A program made the translations under genes and the position numbers. The notes beneath the pieces were generated by a model that was given only the letters and a program-made list of their open reading frames with translations, did no database searches and had not been told where the DNA came from. Positions 34,887 through 46,508 of a DNA stretch of 64,000 bases are shown here, one piece after another. The DNA comes from Bryopsis sp. KO-2023 (taxonomy: Eukaryota > Chlorophyta > Ulvophyceae > Bryopsidales > Bryopsidaceae), in the NCBI GenBank assembly GCA_030272585.1, contig BSYQ01000006.1:2505001-2569000 (forward strand), read 5' to 3'. Each line of letters starts with the position of its first letter. The stretch's first letter is position 1.

Positions 34887-37800
34887 ATGGCAGACATCGT
34901 TCCAGTGTGCACTGATCTGGCCGATGTGTACGGAGAAGAAGGTACGCACCCAGGCCAATCGATCGATCGCAGTCGCCGGAGGCTTGCGAAAATACTGGGG
35001 ATGTCTCGTAACTGATGTGGTTTTTTGCCCAGAGCTGGGAGCTGCCAGAAAACGATACCAGATTCTCGCGGATGCCTTTCAGGAGCGTTATGGCGCTGGA
35101 CCCCAAATCTTCGCTCGATCGCCAGGTTCGTAAGCGGACCCCAAGCATAACGAAACAAGTGGTAATGGCAAATTCATTTCATGTTTTGTTGATGCCACAC
35201 TTCTTTTTTTTAGAAACATTGTCTTGCTAAAAACTTTTCTCACTCCGCAAAAATTCACATCAGGTAGAGCCATTGTGTGCGCATGTGTGTCTGGGAATGA
35301 TGTGAGTAAATCCACACCTCTGCTGTGCATTTTCTCTGTACCAGAACACAGTTGCTCAATGCTTTGGTGTGTCAGGTAGAGTTAATTTGATCGGGGAGCA
35401 CATCGACTATGAGGGGTTTGCGGTTTTGCCTATGGCAATCACCAAGGTAATTTATGTTCACGTAATTTATGGGCCCCCTTTCTTTCTATCCAAGGGGTTT
35501 TCCAGGGAAATGTGTTTGGACAACGTGGGGGAGGCCAATGTTTTCTCTTTAGAGTTTATTCTAAAAATAGCAAGAGGCTCATGCGATCAAACATAGCATT
35601 CCGCAAAGAGAAGATTTGGTGTCCGATGCCGAAAACACTGGGCAACCCCTATCTTAAATGGCCAACTACATTAAACTTCAGTTTGTTTGTTTTTTGCCCC
35701 CTTCAGGATACGGTCGTGGCCATCAGAGTGACAGACCAGGAAGAGTTGGTCATTTCGAACATAAATGGGGAGAAATATCCAGTCAATAAATTTGGAGCAG
35801 ATCCCAACCAGGTGTGTGTGTGTGTGGAATGCTGAAAATACCAGCCAAGCAAAAGTTTTTTAAAGCTGAAAAAAAAATATTAAAGAAAGAAGAAAAAGTA
35901 ATTAGAAAGGACACAGAAAAAAAGGATATTTTTTGAATGGTTCTATTTAAAACAAAAAGACCATGTCCAGTTTTTCGATGCAAGTTTTTGAAGGTTTCCG
36001 TTGAGGTGGTTCCACACATCTTCAGCCCCCTTCAAGAAAAGAAAAAAAAGAACTAATTTACATTGAAGAGCATATTAAACAGTTTAAATATTTTAATATT
36101 TTGCTGCAAACGAACGGTGTGTATGTTTTACCAGGCCGTCAATGTTGCGGAGCATTCATGGGGAAATTACTTTTTGGCTGCATACAAGGTAAAATCCTTT
36201 TTCTTTTCAGTGAGAAGTTTGCTCCTTTTTAGCATTGGTAAGTCGAACCTGGGTTCGACAAAACTCCACAGACATGCAGTTCTCTTTTTAGAATCTTTTC
36301 TTTTTTTGGTTTTTTTTGGGGGGGTGGGAGGGAAAAGTGAATAATGTGTGACACCTTGGTGTCCAGTTTTTCTTCGGTGTTTAGCTGGATGCTGTTTGTT
36401 CTTACTTAGTGAACTTTTTTTTTTTGTAGGGGGTGCATGAGTATCTGAACAGCAAGAAGGATGGGGTGCCTATCAGAGGTTTGCAAGTTTTGGTGGATGG
36501 ATGCGTACCCACAGGTAGCCTTCTATCCTTGTCAGGGTGTTTTTGTTTCCAGTTCATTCTTACGGTCATTTCTTTGGGAAAATAAATGCCGATCAATGTG
36601 CTCCTTCACTCAGGTTCAAAACAAGAATCTATCTGCACAATTTTTGATGAATTTAAAAACAATTAATCTTAAATTGAAGAAAAGAACTGGAATCAACTTG
36701 TCATAATCCGATGTAACATTGTCTATTTGGTTTCAAAAAAATCAAAAATCAAAAATAGACTGGACCTACCATATTTTATTCCAAAAAAATACAGATGCGA
36801 CGTTTTAGATCAGGCCACCTCAGGTGACATTCGCCCATGTGGACCAAAAAAAAGTTTTTTTAAAACTTCTGGTGGTGTTAGGATCCGGCCTGTCGAGCTC
36901 TTCAGCTTTCGTCTGTGCCGCCTCCCTTGCACTTCTGGGGGTGTATGGAAAGACGGCTCCCAAACAAGATGTCGCTGAATTCACATGCACATGCGAACGC
37001 CACGTGGGGACAGAGTCCGGAGGCATGGATCAAGCGATTTCTATTATGGCAAAAAGAGGGGTGGCGAAACTCGTGGAATTCAACCCGGTAGGTGTCTCCG
37101 CAACCTTCCGGTCAACAACCCCAATCTACTGAGCACCTGCACTTGTTCTATTCAGACTGTTGGTTGACGATGTGCTGGTCCCTTGGAAGTACTTGGTAAG
37201 GGAAAGAAATTGATTGTGGAGATCAGTATCCATCAGGATTTGAACCTGGGTCAGTGAAACCACACATCCTCTCTTAACCCAAGTCGTGAACATTCCTCGG
37301 CTTCCAACTGAAGTGACATCAGCTGAACATCTCCTGCAGTAATTTCTTATTCTGGTATATTGTTCGGGGTTTTGACGTTCAGCCAGTGACTAATGTGTTT
37401 GAAGAGTGCATTGTCTTGTACAGGTTCGAGGGACCGATGTGGAGCTGCCGCCCGGTGCTACTTTTGTCATTGCCAATTCCTTAACGGTATCCAACAAAGC
37501 GGAAACTGCAGACTCAAGGTAAAAGGCCCCCACAGTTGCATTTCCACGCAACGCCACGATGTAAATTCTGTGGGTTTTAAATCCCTCACGATGTGGATTG
37601 GGTTTTCAGGTACAATTTGAGAGTTGTTGAATGTCAGCTAGCATCCATGACGCTGGCAAAGAAATTGGGTGCGGAGAATCCTTTGACGTTGACGACGCTC
37701 GATCAGATCAAATCTCTGCTCGAAACACAAGGCAGCAAAAAAACACCATGTGCTGCTGTTTCACAGAGCCTGCACGAAGGATTTTACTCCGTTCAAGAGG

Positions 37801-39430
37801 TGAACTGACATGCAGACTTTGACAGTGAGGTGTTCATGGCGCCTTTCTCCATCTGTATGCATATGCGCATATTTTTCAGGAATCTTAGGTGTTTAAGGTG
37901 GGGATTTGGGGATTTTTTTCCCCTGTGGACGTCCTGGAGGGCTGGTAGACCAACCACCCGTGGACCTCATTGAGTTGTTCTTTGACGAATCCAGGTGGAA
38001 GAGATTCTGGGGAGCAACCTAGATGAGCTGTTTTCGGAATCCGCAAGTGCCTTGAGAGTGTTGAAAAAGGCAAAGGAAGGAACAGGGTTCAAACTACTCG
38101 ATCGATCCTTGCATGTATTTCAAGAAGCCACGAGAGTTCATGAATTTCGCTCGGTTTGTGAGGTGAGTTTTCACCAAAATCGATAACAGAAAGAGAGGGG
38201 CTGGGGGGGATTGAAGGAAAAGACATCCATGCTGTTGTTGAATCGTGCCTTTCGTACATGGTTTCGTCACGAAAGAAAGAAAGAAGTGAGTTTGTCCTTT
38301 GTTGTGTTGAGGGCATTCCACGTCATTGATTGGGTTGGCTGGGGGGCTGTATGAGATGCTAAACCCTACACCCTACACCTGAACCCGCAATATGTTTACT
38401 TTTGGTCTGAATTGTTGATATTGGATGACCAGTGAGTTTGTCCTGGTTGGGTGTGGGTTTGAAGTCGGATGTGGAAGCTGGTGCGAAGCTGACTAAACTG
38501 GGAAACCTCATGAATGCAAGTCATTCGAGCTGTCGCGATCTGTATGAGTGCAGCTGTCCCGAACTTGAGGGGCTGGTGGGTGCTTTTTTTTCTGAACACC
38601 TTCCGTAGAACCAAAACTCATGTAGTCAATTTGCCACCTTTGCACGACACAGTATTTTTCTCTCCTTTACAGAACTCCGCTGTTTTGTTCTTTACTTTTT
38701 GTCTAAAAAGGGGGAAAGGGTGGAAGTGATGGCAGAGTCTTTCTGCGAAGCTGAAGAATTTTTTTATTTTTTTATTTTTTTATTTTTTTTTGGGGGGGGG
38801 TAGGGGAAATGGATTCCTCTATAAAATTCCTGAGGGGAGAAACTGTGATATCAGCATCGTTTTCTGGGCAGAGATGGAAAAAGTATTCTGAGTTTGATAT
38901 GGTGGTATGCAGATCGGTGTGGCGAACGAAGCCGGGTCTCTCGGAAGCAGGCTGACGGGTGCTGGCTGGGGAGGGTGCAGTGTTTTCCTCGTGAAAGATC
39001 GGGATGTTGTGCCTTTCATTGAGCACCTGAAAGTGAATTTTTTTGCAAAGAGAGTTGAAAGTGGTCTGGTGAGTTGAGGATTTTTCATTGGATTTTCGAG
39101 CTCCCAGCTAACAGCAAGATTTTTTCTTGTGGAAATGTTATACCTGAAGGTTTATCTGCATGTGACTGGTTCGCAAATCTATTTTCCACGTTTTTGAAAA
39201 TAAAGAGAGTGTGTTTGCATTCTTTGGAGCACTACCTCAGGTACTGATATTAATATTGGCGAGGTAGATAATTCCAATAATTGTAATTGCTTGCTTTCCC
39301 CTGTTTGTGGAACTATCTTTTCTCAACAGTCGTGTGTTTGCATCTGCAGATATCGAACGATTCTCTTGATGATTGCGTTTTCTCGTCGAAACCGTCGAGT
39401 GGCGGTGCTATCTTGAAGCTGGTGTTTTGA
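34887..39430 (+). CDS. GALK2-like: Galactokinase / N-acetylgalactosamine kinase (GHMP family)
   Basis: Thirteen exons with consistent phases: 34887-34941, 35033-35125, 35376-35446, 35707-35811, 36135-36188, 36430-36514, 36882-37087, 37424-37518, 37610-37799, 37995-38162, 38465-38575, 38913-39068, 39350-39430; 489 residues. Signatures: [19 protein letters not shown] (galactokinase signature), the GHMP loop [24 protein letters not shown] with the catalytic Asp, [19 protein letters not shown], and [15 protein letters not shown] (motif 3). These, and the length, match the GALK2/plant GALK type, which phosphorylates C1 of galactose or GalNAc in the Leloir or salvage pathway in the cytosol. The acceptor of exon 11 (TTTGAAG) is weak. 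A two-residue gap after ELEGL relative to relatives hints that this junction may be slightly wrong. Exon 1 fits the family N-terminus. Confidence 0.92.
37230..37295 (-). repeat. tRNA-derived (SINE-like) segment in an intron
   Basis: On the minus strand GACTTGGGTTAAGAG resembles a tRNA D-arm/A box and CCAGGTTCAAATCCTG contains a perfect B box (GGTTCAAATCC). The acceptor stem does not pair, so this is a tRNA relic or SINE head inside galactokinase intron 7, not a tRNA gene. Confidence 0.4.
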
Positions 39431-40273
39431 TTATCCATCAATTGTTTTTCCAGCGCCGTTTACTTTTTTTTTTGGGGGGGGGGGCTGCTTGTTTAAAACA
39501 TCATCATTTGGTTTGGTAATTTTCCCAAACCATGCACTCTCCAAAAAAAAAGGCATATTCATCAGGCTATATATATATATATATATATACTTAAGTATTA
39601 TTTTTCTTGTGGGGGGGCGAGGAAATACTAGTAAATTATATAATATTGTTGCAATGTAAAAATCCAACGCATACATATGTTAGTAATCAAATTGAACACA
39701 ACGATATGGTAAAAAAATGCTACATTCTTTTTCCAGTGATGTAAATCTTCTGGAAAAAGCATCTCCAAACATCGCATCTCAGAAAAACGATCGACCTATT
39801 TTTTTGTTTTTACCTTGCTCCATCCCTGAGAACTTCTCCTCCATTAATAACAGTCCAATCTGTGATGAACCCAACCTGGCCAGCTAGTGCTCTCTCTCTC
39901 CGTTGCTTCATAAACAAAAAAAACTCACTCCATTCAAACCCCTCCTCTCTCGATCCACTTTCTTTTGTCAAAAATGAAAAACAGCGGAATACAGCAAAGA
40001 TATTCACCTGGCCCGCAAAACTCCCAAAAGACATCACCATCCGGACATATCTGGGCGATGGTGGTAATAAATGTATTAAACATATATAAAACACATATAT
40101 ATATATATACATATTTGGTATATTAAACATATTGCAAGAATGTATTCTTGCGCTCCCCTAGTTTGAAAACGTGAAGGATGCTCTGCAGACTGGTCGACAA
40201 TGTTCAACTCGCTGAAGGGGGGTGGGAAAAATCCCTCTCAAAAGCCGTTGACACTCGCATTCAGCAGCCCTGA
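39431..40273. other. Convergent intergenic region
   Basis: Between the galactokinase 3' end and the minus-strand kinase-like gene. It contains a T/G11 tract at about 39464-39484 and TA microsatellites at 39568-39590 and 40094-40110. No gene is seen. Confidence 0.5.
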
Positions 40274-43200
40274 TTATTTATCAAAACCACAGGTATATTC
40301 TGCACCGCCTTTCACAAGCTCCATCTGACAGCAGGGCTCCCCCCACTCCTCGAATTTCGGCCCAGTGCTCTCGGCATACCATTTCATCACAGCCCTCTCA
40401 AACCCGAGCCCCAACAAATCCTTGGATCGGCCTATCAATTCCCTCGCTGATGTCCAGCTCAACCCTCCCCAAAAAATTTCTCGTTTCACCCTCGAAACAC
40501 TCATCTTGCTGAACTTTTGGAGGCACGATGCCATTTGGGGGGGAAAATCGACACCGATTTTTCCATTTGGGGTGTGGCATCGGTAGTCCAGCCCCACCAC
40601 AGTGTTTCTTTTCACTCGGCTCCTTCTGATGGTGCTTTCACCCTCCTTTTTGATGGATTCCCAGTCGAGCGAGTCTGCCACCGGTCCATGAGATGGGCCG
40701 GGGATGAAGAGGGAATTCAACCGGGTGTGGCAGCGAAATCCAAAGTATTTCCTCATGCAGGAGCTGGGCACGCCCAGCACTTTTTCGTTGTCGATGAGAG
40801 TGAGTTTCCCTGATGTCGATATGAATGCATTATTGGGGTTTCTGTCGCATTGGCTGGTCAATGCGTCCAACATGGCTGCCATTATTACCTTCATATTAAA
40901 AGAACAGAAAGAAAAAGAAAAGTCAGAGGGCTTGGCTGTAGTTGCAGAAAAAGGAACCAAAACCAAAAACAAAAACAAATCTGTTAAAAGGAACCAGAAC
41001 CAAGAATACATTTATTAAGGTAAGTAAAGGGCCCCCCCCCCCCCCCTCCCCCCCAAAAAAACCAAAAAGAAGGGGCAATCAAAACTTTTACTGATAAATC
41101 AAATGACACCGATTTCACAGAAATGAAATCACATGCACTTGCCTGCGTGCTGTTCAGCCCATTTATCAACTGTAGCGCCATTTTTCTCGTCGCCTGAGTC
41201 CAAATCGCTCTAGCACTCAATCCTTCGGCAACTTCCGACCAATATCCCATGGTGTTCAAATGGTCCGTCCCGTTCATCCCATTCACAGGCCCTACCCAAG
41301 CTCCGGTCAACACCTCCTCCAAACCACACTCTTTCCCTATATTTCTCACAGCCCTCTCGTTCTGATGGCAAAAAGAGAAGAAAATAATTCTGAGGTAGTT
41401 CATCGTGAACCCAGCGAGGTGGAAAAAAAAACAGTTTGCAGTGGTGGTGGTGGTGGTGTTTTTACATTGATTGCCAGAAATTAGCTAGCAATTTGCTGAC
41501 TACGGACGATGTCAGTCTGATGAGGAAGCTGGTGTGATTCGAACGCGGTCACAGAGAATTTGGTTCATCTTTTTTTTTGAGGGGGGATGGGCTGCATGAG
41601 ACTTGAACAGCTTGCAGGGTACCAACAGTATTTTTTATTTTTTATTTCCTTTTTTTTTGCTAGGGTGGTGGTGTTTTTTGGTGGGCGAGGTGACCAACTC
41701 ACTTCAGTGAATTTAATGAAATCCTGGCTGCAAACTTCATGCCTGAGGAACCCTTCCCTGTTCAAACAATGGACTTTGACGACAGCTTTCCCTGTAGGCA
41801 CGTTCGGCCCTGAAGCAAAGAACACCCCGGCGGCTGTCTGTCCCTCGAACAGAGCGAACGACCTGTTATTTTCTGGCAAGGCGCTCGCTTTCACTCTCAC
41901 AAGCTCATGCAAGCAGCCATAGCAGTCTTTTCTGTGGAAACAGGCACCAAAAGAGAAGCGTTTCATAACTCAAGTGGGAGGCTAGGGGGTGGGGGTGGGG
42001 GTGGATTTTGTAAGAAGGGGAAGGAAAAACAAACATCGGCAATATTCCCAAGCACAACTCTTTCTGTTACAGGGGGAGAAAAACCAAAACAGAAATTTCT
42101 GCGAGTGACGGCACCGAAAAGCATTTCATCGTGGAAAATCTAATTTGGATGGCCGGCTGGCAAATTACATGCGTGAGAATGATCGAAAATTCGTCTCGGT
42201 TTTTTTATAGTTTTTTTTACCCCTCTCCATCCTCTGGTGGGGTTTCCTGAATGCTGAGCTTCGATTTGAACCATCCCTGGGCGTTTGACAGCCTTATCCA
42301 TGAAGGTTTTTCTGTCGGATATGAGTATGCATCGATGTGGCAACTCCGACACGAAACCTCACTGGCAACATGAGGAATTTCTGCTGCCTGCTCAACAAAC
42401 CCCAATGTCGAATGAAAACCGACAAAAAAAGCAAAGAAAGAAGAACGGGAAATAGCACATGCCTGTTTCTTTGTTTTCTGTGCAAAAGGAGTGGTTTCAT
42501 TTTCAAGATGTTGCAGAAGAAAGAAATTCCATTGGCAAAAGCATAACGATGCCATTTTCGAAAAAAAAGACTAGCGGAGGTTGCTCTTTTCTCATCTCCG
42601 TTGCCTCGTTCGATCTTTGTTGATGCATTTCTTTTAATCAGGACAGCAATTTTTACCCCTCATTAAAAAAAAAAATACTTTGGTCATGCACTGTGATATG
42701 ATATGATATATATTATATATTATAATTTGATTTGTAATCTCATTATATTTTCAAAACTTACCTCATAAGTGGCATTCCTGGGGACTCCAGACTGCACCAG
42801 AGACCTGTACAAATCCCAGGAACGCATTTGACTCGTAAAATCCAAGCCTCTCTCCCAGGCGACCTGTTCAAACACATTCATATTTTCACTTCAGCGACAG
42901 CAGCACCTCAAAAACACACAGTTCAAAAAGTGATGTAATGAAAAGCAGATGGAGAATGTGGTTGGTTGGGAAGGGACCTCGTTGGGGGTGCCGGAATGGT
43001 GCGCAAATGATTTTTCCTGGCAATGCATACAGGACATGCATGCATACTTGCAAAGAGTCGCGGACAGATTTGGGTCTGTATGAACATTTCTGTAAAACAA
43101 ACACGAATTGGACTTGCATGAATTAGGATCTTACCGATGGGCTCACATTGTATTCATTGGATCCTGCGCAGAAAAGGAAACCGATCACTGACATTGCTGG

Positions 43201-43683
43201 GTGAAATCATGTGAAGGATAAAAGGGAAACTCTCCAAAAATACCATTTCTATCGAGCTTCTCTTATTGCTACAAGGCCAAAACAGTTTTGCTGAAAGGGA
43301 GACTGACATATATATTCATGTGATGCTCAGAAACAACAAGCGAGATATCCTCGAAATTCGACGCACCTCTGCCGGTAAACACCCCGCCGTTTCTGAGAAC
43401 TCGCTCGACGCCCTGTTCAAAACCAAGATAACCCAGTGAGAATCAAACGGCCGCCTCCACAGACATACTCCGAACGCTACATCGGCGGCGCTTTAGAATA
43501 TTCTTCGAGCATCCTGAATCCCCCTTTTTTTTAAACCAACGATTCTGCAACAAAGCTATGTATCTATATCCCAAACGCAGCTTATCGCCAGGCGATGCAT
43601 GTCGACTGTACCAGAATCCAGCAGCCCATCCAAACGAAAACGATGCAATACAAGACTCCGGAGAGCTTGAGGCGGCGGGGCAT
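40274..43683 (-). CDS. Type II membrane protein with FAM20-like kinase fold
   Basis: Minus-strand exons: 43683-43612, 43412-43367, 43163-43135, 42863-42762, one or more unresolved exons between 42760 and 41935, then 41931-41703, 41361-41143 and 40888-40274. Exon 1 encodes MPRRLKLS followed by a hydrophobic anchor (GVLYCIVFVWMGCWIL), typical of a Golgi type II protein. Exon 41931-41703 resembles a kinase N-lobe: GVFFASGPN...AVVKVHCLN with a candidate ATP lysine, then EGFLRHE. The last exon starts with DALTSQCDRNPNNAF and LTLIDNEKVLG, matching the catalytic-loop DR..N and metal-binding DN of FAM20/actin-fragmin/PI-kinase-like folds, then a Cys-containing segment. It may phosphorylate secreted proteins or glycans in the Golgi. 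The 41142 intron has a GC donor (CAG-GCAAGT). The missing middle exon must supply 3n+2 bases. The family is not certain. Confidence 0.6.
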
Positions 43684-43734
43684 ACTGGGAATCCACTCCG
43701 ACGCCCTCCAATCGTCGGATGCCATCGTCGGAAT

Positions 43735-44060
43735 GTTTGGAGGCTTCGCTTCCACGGAAGCACAAGGCGGAAGCGCGCTTCCAAACCGCTTCCTCGGAAG
43801 CGGTGCGCTTCCATATGCTTCCGTGGAAGCGACTTCGCTTCCAGCAGCGCTTCCATGGAAGCGGCCTCGCCTCCAGCAACGCTTCCATGGAAGCGGCCTC
43901 GCCTCCAGAAGCGCTTCCATGGAAGCGGCCTCGCCTCCAGCAGCGCTTCCATGGAAGCGACCTCGCCTCCAGCAGCGCTTCCAACCACGCTTCCACTGGA
44001 AGCAAGCGTTTCCACAAACGCTCCCAGTTACAATTCGCCGCCAGCCACGCTTCCACTGGA
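43735..44060. repeat. Array of palindromic GGAAGCG/CGCTTCC repeats
   Basis: The 16-bp palindrome CGCTTCCATGGAAGCG occurs at 43848, 43880, 43912 and 43944 (32-bp period), flanked by many imperfect relatives. Each can fold into a hairpin. The array occupies most of the gap between the divergent genes starting at 43683 (minus) and 44289 (plus). A second, diverged array is at 53030-53345. The long frames running through it (SMEALLEAR type) are an effect of the repeat. Confidence 0.85.
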
Positions 44061-44288
44061 ATCAACGATTTCCACAAACGTTCCCAGCCACAATTTCCTC
44101 CCAGCCACGCGGTCGCCTCCAGCCACGAATTTCATCGCATGCACTTCGTCCAATTCCCTCGTTAATCCAGTTCCCAGTTTCCAGTTTCTGAAATCACTGA
44201 CGGCGGACTCTATTTTGTGATACCGACGACTTCTGACGGCGATCCACTCCATTCCTCGACACTGACGACTTCCCTACAACAAAATACT

Positions 44289-45665
44289 ATGGCGGACGAA
44301 GATATGCAACTCACAAATATTGTGGGAGATGTGATGGGAGACGGTTTGACCTTGGATGATATCCCTTTCGAAGGCGATTTATTTGAATCTAAAAAAATCG
44401 AAGAAAACCGAGGAGAAAAATCTCTCAAGAATCCAATCAACTTGGGGATTCAAAACAAAAAAAACCAAAAAAAAAGAATTCCCAAAAAAAAATTGGAATT
44501 ACCTCCTCTTTCATCATTTCGGTTATCGGGAAATAAAGAAATAGATGAAAAATTTCTGAGGTTGTGGGAACGGCATTTGGATTTGTGGGAGGAAGAAAAA
44601 AACGAAAAAAAAAACGAATCCTCCAACAATCTCGAAAAATGCGCTGGAGATGTTGTGAGGGTTCTAGTGAAAGAATGCGTGATGGATCCGGATTTTTCTG
44701 ATGGGTTTGGATTGTTGTCCGAGCCGGAACACGTGCTCGATGAAGCTGAAAAAAGAATTATGGATTTGGGGTTTGATCTACAGAGATTGAGAGTTTGGTG
44801 GGTGTTGGAACAGAAAAAAAAACAAAAACAAAATCAGCTCGGTGGCTTTCATCTCTTTTCACAAATGAAGATGCGAAAAATGTCCCAACTCGGACTACAG
44901 ATCGTGTCTACTTTTTTCGAAGAACACGACAAGGTGTTGCCGATTTTGAAACCCCGAAAGCGGCAGGAGAAAGCTTCTTCCGATGAGATCCTACGCCACA
45001 AGGATTGGTGCAACGCAATGATGACAGGTACGGGAAAAAAAACAAAAAAACACAACCTTGGGAGGTCGAAATGTTTCTTTTTTTCATCTGCAGCAAATCT
45101 TTAAACCTACAGCAAATTTTATACTGAACCTACAGCAAATTTTTAGGGGTCTAAAGATAGTTTTCTGGATAGTTTTCTGGCAGGAGCTAAGCCCACAGAA
45201 AATTCAAGGGTTTAAAATTTTTCTGGCGAGTGCTAAACCCACAGCAAATATACGTATATATGTATCCACAAATGAATTGCAGAGGTGCCAAGACCATCGA
45301 ACGCCTTTTTTCTCAATTTTTTTTCTTTGACACTATCAACACACCTGTTTTGCTTCCTTGAAGATTTGAGGTATCGAGATGCGGACACGATTGGAGGAGC
45401 ACGAGGCTTTGTCAAGGCTCTTGAATCTGTGTTTGAACATGGAAAACTGTCGCTTCCACAGTTTGCGTTTGCAAGCTTGAAAATCAGGCTTGCGCTTGAG
45501 GAAGGCATGGGGAAAACCACCTTGGGGGTCGGCCAGGAACTGCGCCCATTGATATTTAATGAAATCAGAACCATAAAAACAGAGTTGAACACGAGGGTTT
45601 CCCACTTTACGATGACTGGCACCGATTTGGATTATTCCCCTGCAGGGGAAGCAATTGTGCCCTAA
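44289..45665 (+). CDS. Unknown protein, two exons
   Basis: Exons 44289-45027 and 45364-45665 join in phase (ACA G|AT TTG) to 346 residues. MADEDMQLTN is chosen as start; the frame extends 24 codons further to 44217 without support. The first part is acidic (DGLTLDDIPFEGDLFE), then very Lys-rich (NKKNQKKRIPKKKLELPP), then helical (IDEKFLRLWERHLDLWEEEK; DVVRVLVKECVMD). The second exon has a well-ordered-looking segment (KALESVFEHGKLSLPQFAFA; GVGQELRPLIFNEI). A nuclear or scaffold role is possible, but no family is recognised. The intron contains five CAGCAAAT acceptor-like repeats. It is transcribed divergently from the kinase-like gene. Confidence 0.7.
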
Positions 45666-46334
45666 AAAAAAAAAAACTGGGTGCTAAAACTTTTTCCTAA
45701 TCGAAAGTGCGATCCGCATATTATTTTTTGACGATGAGAACCACTAGAACCAAGACTATGAAAAAAGTCGATGATATGTTTCTGGTTGGCATCATGTAAG
45801 AGATTTGACTACCCTGGGAATCGAACCCAAGCAATGACCACTGCCGTCTCTTTTATCACACTTACAGTGTTGTCAGAAAATCAGGAAATTTAAATCCATT
45901 ATCTTTTTCTGTAAAAACTTCTGAAAAACTATGCTGTCTCCTTTCGAATCCTTGAACCAAAGAATTTCTGTTTGTGAACTTCTGCTGAGACTGCAGCATT
46001 TCACAAGTGAAGGCCATACCTTGAAGCAGCAACATCTCTCTTCAATGCTGCACTCAGTGTGGGGGTATCTCTCTCCTACCTCTTTTTAGAATTCTCACAA
46101 TACCATGGACAGCCTTCAAAATAATCATAAGAAGAAGATGTGAAATGCTGGCTTTGTAATGACACAATGAATCATTCCCTAGTGGCCCTCAGGCCCTTAG
46201 AATATATCCATTTTTCAGTTGCTTGTTTGTAGGGTGAAACAACCAATTGAAAAAATAAAAAGAAGAAGAAGAAGGGTCCTACACTACATCATTCACTGAA
46301 TCTATATCTGGATGCATGAACGTCAGACACTCAC
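45666..46334. other. Intergenic region with a tRNA-like relic
   Basis: On the minus strand of 45798-45874, GCTTGGGTTCGATTCCCAGG forms a T-arm with a perfect B box, but no acceptor stem or complete D-arm can be drawn. The rest is non-coding. No continuation exons of the FAD-binding fragment are visible here. Confidence 0.4.
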
Positions 46335-46508
46335 CGGGTGCTTCTTTTGGGGGTGGCAAATTGCAAATTGGAACGCTTTTCGATCACCTGGGGCGAAAAT
46401 CTGACCTTCATATTGAATCCTCTTTTTGCCAGCAGGATTGCAGCCACCGATCCAGCGGGGCCTGCCCCGACAACGATTGCTGTCTTTCCTTCGTAAGGTG
46501 AAGCAACT
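46335..46508 (-). pseudogene. Orphan FAD-binding exon of a monooxygenase-like flavoprotein
   Basis: On the minus strand, between an acceptor (TTGGTAG) and a donor (CG-GTGAGT), is a Rossmann dinucleotide-binding motif, KTAIVVGAGPAGSVAAILLA, then KRG and, after an 18-base GT...AG insert, VIEKRSNL. The GxGxxG, small residues and the E at the end of the second strand fit FAD-dependent monooxygenases such as the kynurenine-3-monooxygenase type. No exons with the rest of the enzyme are found downstream on this strand before the plus-strand gene ending at 45665. It is probably a gene remnant, although an unusually long intron cannot be ruled out. Confidence 0.5.

Noticed and set aside
37155..37194. 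Extra galactokinase exon ([13 protein letters not shown]) between exons 7 and 8
   Set aside because: It has AG and GT borders, but the family sequence runs directly from FNP to [11 protein letters not shown] and inserting it breaks the alignment and phase.
38364..38388. Telomere-like CTAAACCCTACACCCTACAC
   Set aside because: It is short, degenerate and inside a galactokinase intron; not evidence of a telomere or internal telomeric array.
43443..44220. Frames of 110-220 codons on both strands (MEALLEAR / PRKRC repeats)
   Set aside because: They are produced by the palindromic GGAAGCG array and are open in several frames at once.
45798..45874. tRNA gene on the minus strand
   Set aside because: The T-arm is good, but acceptor stem, D-arm and anticodon arm cannot be formed.
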